Positions 60,104 to 64,000 of a stretch of 64,000 bases of DNA are shown here, one piece after another. Positions within the stretch are counted from its first letter, which is position 1. Every line of letters starts with the position of its first letter. A model generated the notes under the pieces. It did no database searches. It saw only the letters and a list, made by a program, of their open reading frames with translations, and was not told the DNA's origin. Position numbers and translations under genes: made by a program. Source of the DNA: SICV01 sp038045265 (GTDB lineage: Archaea; Nanobdellota; Nanobdellia; Pacearchaeales; GW2011-AR1); NCBI GenBank assembly GCA_038045265.1, contig JBBSYL010000010.1:8870-72869 (forward strand), given 5' to 3'.

Positions 60104-61759
60104 TTACATTTCTTTCACGGGAGCAATCCCTAGCAAATCAAGGGAAGTTGCAAGAATCTTGCAGAATGCTTGTAAAAGTGCAATTCTTCTACCCTCATTT
60201 TTATCCCCAATTACTGGGCAAGCATGATAAAACTCATTAAACATTTGCGCAAGTTCGTATGAATATTCTGATAACGTACTTGGAGAGTAATCTCTTGCAG
60301 ACTTGCTTATCATTTCTGGAAATTCATTAATTTTCTTTGCGAGTTGGAATTCTTTTTCATGAATGTCTTCAAATTCTGAGTTTCCCTTCTTGCTATTACT
60401 TTTCTTTAAGATGCTAGAAGCACGCGCATAGGTGTATAAAATATATGGGCCAGAGCGCCCTTCAAAACTTAGGGCACTAGACCAGTCAAAGATTATATCA
60501 TGTGTTCTGAAATTTCTTAAATCATGAAAAATTATTGCTGATAGTGCAACATGTTCTGCTACTTTATCTTTATCTTTAAGCTCTGGATTTTTATCTTTTA
60601 TTATCTTAATTATCTCCTCTTTTGCCTTTGAAAGAAGCTCTTCAAATAAAATTACATTTCCTTTTCTTGTGGACATTTGAGAATCTGGAAATTTTAATCT
60701 GCCGAATTTGACATGAACTAATTTGTCAGTATCAATCCCTAATTTTCCGACTACTTCAAAAACCTGCTCAAAGTGGAGAGATTGTGCAACATCTACAACG
60801 TATAATATTTTAGAAGGTTTTTCTTTCAATCTTTCGAAAATTGTAGCAAGATCTCTAGTCGCATATGTTGATGCTTCATCCGACTTCTTGACAATTAAGG
60901 GGGGTTTTTCTCCTGAGAGTTTAACTACCATCGCCCCCTCGCTTTCTTCAACCAGCTTATTTTTTTTGAGAAGTTCAAAAACATTATCTATTTTATCTCT
61001 GTAAAAACTTTCCCCTTTAGTCTGATCAAATTTAATTCCTAAGATTTTGTAAGTTTTGTTAAATTCTTTTAATGAAATTTTTAAGAATAACTTCCAAAGC
61101 CTAAGATTTTCTTTATCCTCCGATTCTAATTTTTTAAATTCCAATCTCGCTTTTTCTTCGAGTTTAGGATCTTTTTCTGCGCAGTCATGAAATTTTACAT
61201 ACAGTTTGTTTAATGATTCTATATCTTCTATCTTGGATTTTTTACCAAACATATTATAACTTACTATGAGTTTCCCAAATTGGGTTCCCCAGTCCCCTAA
61301 ATGGTTTATGCTCCTAACCTTGTATCCTGAAAACTTTAAAATATTATATAACGCATGGCCTATTAATGTAGAGCGAAGATTATGAATTCCAAAATGTTTG
61401 GCCACATTCGGACCTGAATAATCTATCAAAATTTTACCTCTTTCTTTGCCTTTTCCAAAATTGGCTTTGGAAGCATTCTTAATCGCCTGCTTAACGAGTA
61501 TAGACTTTGAAATAAAGAAATTGACATAGGGTCCAGAAGATTCTACTTTATCAAAACAATCTTTGGAAATTGCTTTTGCAAGTTCTTGTGCTATTTGAAC
61601 TGGGCTTTTCTTTAATTTTGATGCAAGAGGAAAGCAAGGAAATGCGTAATCTCCTAGTTTCGAATCTTTTGGGATTTCAACTAAATCTGTTAATTTCTCT
61701 TTAGAAAGGGTGGATAAATCTCTTAATTCTGCTAAAGCATTAACCACCATTAACTTCAT
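60104..61759 (-). CDS. argS: Arginyl-tRNA synthetase
   Basis: 551 residues. N-terminal additional domain (residues 1-95), HIGH-like GPNVAKHFGIHNLRSTLIGH near residue 125, RSINHLGDWGTQFGKLIVSY, a QMSTRKGNVILFEEL segment near 365 in the KMSK position, and the C-terminal anticodon-binding helical domain (NEFYHACPV). It attaches arginine to tRNA-Arg. Confidence 0.97.
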   Translation of the reverse strand: MKLMVVNALAELRDLSTLSKEKLTDLVEIPKDSKLGDYAFPCFPLASKLKKSPVQIAQELAKAISKDCFDKVESSGPYVNFFISKSILVKQAIKNASKANFGKGKERGKILIDYSGPNVAKHFGIHNLRSTLIGHALYNILKFSGYKVRSINHLGDWGTQFGKLIVSYNMFGKKSKIEDIESLNKLYVKFHDCAEKDPKLEEKARLEFKKLESEDKENLRLWKLFLKISLKEFNKTYKILGIKFDQTKGESFYRDKIDNVFELLKKNKLVEESEGAMVVKLSGEKPPLIVKKSDEASTYATRDLATIFERLKEKPSKILYVVDVAQSLHFEQVFEVVGKLGIDTDKLVHVKFGRLKFPDSQMSTRKGNVILFEELLSKAKEEIIKIIKDKNPELKDKDKVAEHVALSAIIFHDLRNFRTHDIIFDWSSALSFEGRSGPYILYTYARASSILKKSNSKKGNSEFEDIHEKEFQLAKKINEFPEMISKSARDYSPSTLSEYSYELAQMFNEFYHACPVIGDKNEGRRIALLQAFCKILATSLDLLGIAPVKEM

Positions 61760-61789
61760 GGTAATGAATTATAATTTAGATTAATAAAA

Positions 61790-62071
61790 CTATTGAAGTT
61801 TATACCCGCACTCTGTACAGAACTTTGCTCCCTCTTCTATTGGTTTCTTGCATCCTGGACAGTTGGTTATTGGGACAACCATCTTTCCCCCACATTGTGG
61901 GCAGAACTTTTGTTCAGGATCTCCTCCGCGACCGCATTGAATGCATTTGGGAGGTATTTTCTTTCTTTCTATTACTGCTTTATATCCTATTTTGTTAGAG
62001 ACTATTTTAGAAAATGCATCTTGAATTGAATCTGCATCCTGATATTTTCTAAGATCTATATTGCTTCCCAT
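61790..62071 (-). CDS. Double zinc-ribbon protein
   Basis: 93 residues. A helical N-terminus (KYQDADSIQDAFSKIVSNKI) is followed by two CxxC-CxxC zinc ribbons: CIQCGRGGDPEQKFCPQCGG and CPGCKKPIEEGAKFCTECG. Zinc-ribbon proteins of this kind occur widely in archaea and often bind other proteins or nucleic acids. It is 30 bases upstream of argS on the same strand and may be transcribed with it. Confidence 0.75.
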   Translation of the reverse strand: MGSNIDLRKYQDADSIQDAFSKIVSNKIGYKAVIERKKIPPKCIQCGRGGDPEQKFCPQCGGKMVVPITNCPGCKKPIEEGAKFCTECGYKLQ

Positions 62072-62149
62072 TTTCTCTTTTTACTCTTTGATTGAGAAAA
62101 TCCTTTTTATAAAGATTACTGTGGTGATTAAAAAGGATTTTCTATAAAA

Positions 62150-62650
62150 CTAATTAATTTTCTTCTTTAATTTATTAGCTAAGCTAGCAAGATTTTCAGG
62201 GTTGGCTTTCGGTCCATCCGTCGATATCAGATATCCTTCATATTTTTCAAAATAATCTGATCTCCCACTTAGATACTGCTTCCAAATGCCTTTCTTCATA
62301 TGTCCAGTTCCATGCATGGGTATAAGTTTAATATGGGCATGATCGACTCCTGTTCCCTCCATTATTAAACCAATTCTGCCCGTATTCTCGAAATGGTCTA
62401 GGAGAATCTTAGAAACTTTTTTAGATGCTAAAATAAATTCTTGTAAATCTTTATCAGGCATGGCCAGAACATCACTACTATAATGTTTTTTTGGTACGAC
62501 TACTGTAAAGCCCTCTACACTTGGCCATGCAGAAAGGAAGGCCATAAATCTTTTATCTTCCCAAAATATTCCAGGAGTTTTTATATTTCCGTTTATAATT
62601 TCATAGAAAATACATTTTCCCTCATCTGTTGAAGATTTGTAATCTGCCAT
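62150..62650 (-). CDS. HIT-family nucleotide hydrolase/transferase
   Basis: 166 residues. HIT fold with FYEIINGNIKTPGIFWEDKR, VVVPKKHYSSDVLAMPDKDL and the active-site region GTGVDHAHIKLIPMHGTG. The usual H-x-H-x-H is H-A-H-I-K here, with Lys at the third position, as seen in a known subgroup. The catalytic middle His is kept. Its substrates are probably nucleoside phosphoramidates or dinucleotides. Confidence 0.88.
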   Translation of the reverse strand: MADYKSSTDEGKCIFYEIINGNIKTPGIFWEDKRFMAFLSAWPSVEGFTVVVPKKHYSSDVLAMPDKDLQEFILASKKVSKILLDHFENTGRIGLIMEGTGVDHAHIKLIPMHGTGHMKKGIWKQYLSGRSDYFEKYEGYLISTDGPKANPENLASLANKLKKKIN

Positions 62651-62683
62651 AAACTGCTTAATTATTTGTTGTTTATAATCCTA

Positions 62684-62755
<72 letters not shown>

Positions 62756-62778
62756 TTGGAAAAATGAAAATACAAGAG

Positions 62779-62784
62779 TTTAAA
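62779..62784. promoter_or_regulatory. Palindromic TATA element shared by tRNA-Thr and FKBP gene
   Basis: tttaaa is centred 26.5 bases before the tRNA-Thr 5' end (minus strand) and about 26.5 before the FKBP ATG at 62808 (plus strand). The two genes are therefore placed symmetrically around one element. Confidence 0.6.
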
Positions 62785-62807
62785 TAAGCTATTCTAAAAG
62801 AAGAACT

Positions 62808-63278
62808 ATGAAAATAAATGCAGGAGATATTGTAAAGGCAGACTATGAAGGGAGATTTGAATCTAGAGAGGTTTTTGATTCTTCATACCATGGAGATCAT
62901 TCTCACCCATTAGAATTTGAAGTTGGAAGCGGGCAGGTGATTAGGGGTTTTGAAGATGCTGTTATAGGAATGGAAAAGGGGAAAGAAAAAGAGATAACAA
63001 TAGAAGCCAAGGACGCCTACGGAGAACCAAATCCAGAAATGACAAAAGACATTCCGATAGAGATGATAAAGGGAGATAAAAAACCAGAAGTTGGAATGAT
63101 GTTGGTAATGCAATCTGCCCAGGGACATCAAATACCTGCGAAAATAATAAAAGTAGATGATAAGAATGTTACAATAGATCTAAATCACCCATTGGCTGGA
63201 AAGAAACTAATCTTTAAGATAAAAATTATTGGAATAAATGAAGGCCCTTCTGAAGATGAACACACCCACGAGCATTAA
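62808..63278 (+). CDS. SlyD-like FKBP peptidyl-prolyl isomerase
   Basis: 156 residues. FKBP part with AGDIVKADYEGRFESREVFD and FEVGSGQVIRGFEDAVIGME, the insert-in-flap chaperone domain with GDKKPEVGMMLVMQSAQGHQ, then the returning FKBP strands (NHPLAGKKLIFKIKIIGI). The C-terminal DEHTHEH tail can bind metal. It assists folding of new proteins. The shared TATA element suggests a leaderless mRNA. Confidence 0.93.
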   Translation: MKINAGDIVKADYEGRFESREVFDSSYHGDHSHPLEFEVGSGQVIRGFEDAVIGMEKGKEKEITIEAKDAYGEPNPEMTKDIPIEMIKGDKKPEVGMMLVMQSAQGHQIPAKIIKVDDKNVTIDLNHPLAGKKLIFKIKIIGINEGPSEDEHTHEH

Positions 63279-63329
63279 TCAGATAAATACGATATTGTAA
63301 GATAATCGTGAGTTAAGCTTAAATAGTAT

Positions 63330-63360
63330 GTTTTCCTCCTGATTTTCAGGAGGTGAAAAC
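63330..63360 (+). promoter_or_regulatory. Hairpin hiding the transposase ribosome binding site
   Basis: GUUUUC-CUCCUGA-uuu-UCAGGAG-(gu)-GAAAAC forms a long hairpin directly upstream of the transposase ATG at 63363. Its 3' arm contains AGGAGGUGA, the Shine-Dalgarno sequence. Translation would be blocked unless only the 3' arm is transcribed. Such structures protect insertion sequences from read-through transcription. Confidence 0.6.
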
Positions 63361-63362
63361 AT

Positions 63363-64000
63363 ATGAAATGTTATAAATGTAAATCTAAGAATATTATCAA
63401 AAGAGGAAAAAGATATAACAAATCTGGAACAAAACAGCTTTATCAATGCAATGATTGTGAATTTACTTTTATGAAAAAAGATGGATTTGAGAAAATGAGA
63501 TATAAAAAAGAGGATATTGTGCGAGCAATTCACTTGCACAATGAAGGACTATCACTTTTTCAAGTGCAAGACCATCTATGGCAACATGATGGAATAAAAA
63601 TATCAAGACAAGGAATTGGATATTGGTGTAGAAAGTATTCTATTTTTTTAAAATCCGATAAATAAAATTGTTAAGCCAAAAATAATTGGTGGAATTCATT
63701 ACGATGAAAAATATGTAAAAGTTAAACAAAAAGATTGTTATGATTTAAATGCAATTGATAGCAAAACAAAATTTGTTTTAGCTCATTCTTTCGTCGATAA
63801 AAGAACGAAAGAAGAATGTATAAGATTCCTAAAACAAATTAAAGATAATTGTTATGAACAAATATTAGAAGTATATGAAAAAGAGAGATATAAAAAAGTT
63901 GAAGATAGAGAATTGATAGAATTTACTTGCGATAAATTTGCTAATTGTGAAACCTCCCCACAGCAAGCTTTTGCCTTCGGCAAATCCTCACTTCGTTCGG
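63363..64000 (+). pseudogene. Insertion-sequence DDE transposase, frameshifted and cut by window edge
   Basis: The first 100 residues have a zinc ribbon (CYKCKSKN...CNDC) and an HTH-like part (EDIVRAIHLHNEGLSLFQVQ), stopping at 63,665. A plus-one frame continues with IIGGIHYDEKYVKVKQKDCY, DLNAIDSKTKFVLAHSFVDK and RTKEECIRFLKQIK, an IS6/IS240-like DDE catalytic start with the first Asp in YDE. No single frame joins them, so the copy is broken or sequenced with an indel. From about 63,947 the reading becomes unlike a transposase (TSPQQAFAFGKSSL), suggesting the element is interrupted there. Confidence 0.7.
63970..63984. repeat. Stem-loop at window edge
   Basis: tttgcc-ttc-ggcaaa is a perfect six-pair inverted repeat. 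It lies in the last 54 bases, in a sequence that no longer resembles the transposase. It could belong to another repeat or element inserted in the IS. The window ends too soon to decide. Confidence 0.35.

Overview
The window is A+T-rich archaeal chromosome. The evidence is an archaeal-order ribosomal protein operon with archaeal/eukaryotic-only proteins (eS4, eL19, eL32), aIF1, SBDS, proteasome alpha and beta subunits, PCNA, an archaeo-eukaryotic primase, class I CCA-adding enzyme, aCPSF1, Mre11-Rad50, a TrmB regulator, archaeal pilins with class III signal peptides and an archaeal-type SRP RNA. A fused PriS-PriL primase, very compact genes, many small membrane proteins and several cysteine-rich surface proteins point to a DPANN archaeon (Nanoarchaeota/Pacearchaeota/Woesearchaeota-like). 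That placement is inference; a tree of the ribosomal proteins would settle it.

Layout. 1-6,435: SBDS, a glycosyltransferase, a membrane sulfatase/LTA-synthase-like enzyme, proteasome alpha, a nucleoside phosphorylase and a DUF106 insertase-like protein. 6,488-19,447 (minus): one long operon from uL3 to SecY. It lacks the RNase P protein Rpp29 at its usual site next to uS17 and carries an unknown helical protein between uL14 and uL24. 19,636-23,810: a DUF5678-like plus retropepsin-like pair, a large cysteine-rich secreted protein and a cassette of three overlapping small membrane genes. 23,813-26,223: PCNA and the fused primase, divergent. 26,258-32,877: two related cysteine-rich surface proteins, a secreted nuclease with a lamin-tail domain, a second lamin-tail protein, a YbaK deacylase and thioredoxin reductase. 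32,884-33,049: an array of strong stem-loops, probably a structured RNA.

33,093-46,283: a type IV pilus/secretion locus with several pilin-like proteins, a VirB11/TadA-type ATPase, a 53-residue coiled-coil protein, two TadC/T2SSF membrane proteins and two very large surface proteins, interrupted by an FmrO-like methyltransferase on the other strand. 46,283-49,559: an Era-like GTPase, DUF2073 and Zn-ribbon group with a HEPN-like gene inserted, then the CCA enzyme. 49,540-57,487 (minus): TrmB regulator, presenilin-type protease, aCPSF1, proteasome beta, Rad50 and Mre11. 57,528-59,603: two more pilins and a decaying stretch (LOG remnant, frameshifted S51 peptidase). 59,612-64,000: SRP RNA, small membrane protein, ArgS, zinc ribbons, HIT protein, tRNA-Thr, SlyD-like FKBP and a broken insertion-sequence transposase at the edge.

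Transcription signals are unusually readable. Many operon-first genes have a TATA box centred about 25-27 bases before the ATG, so their mRNAs are probably leaderless. Genes inside operons often use a GGAGG-type ribosome binding site or ATGA/TAATG overlaps. In three places one palindromic TATA element appears to serve two divergent genes. At tRNA-Thr the TATA box sits exactly where a leaderless tRNA would be made, as in Nanoarchaeum equitans, which has no RNase P.
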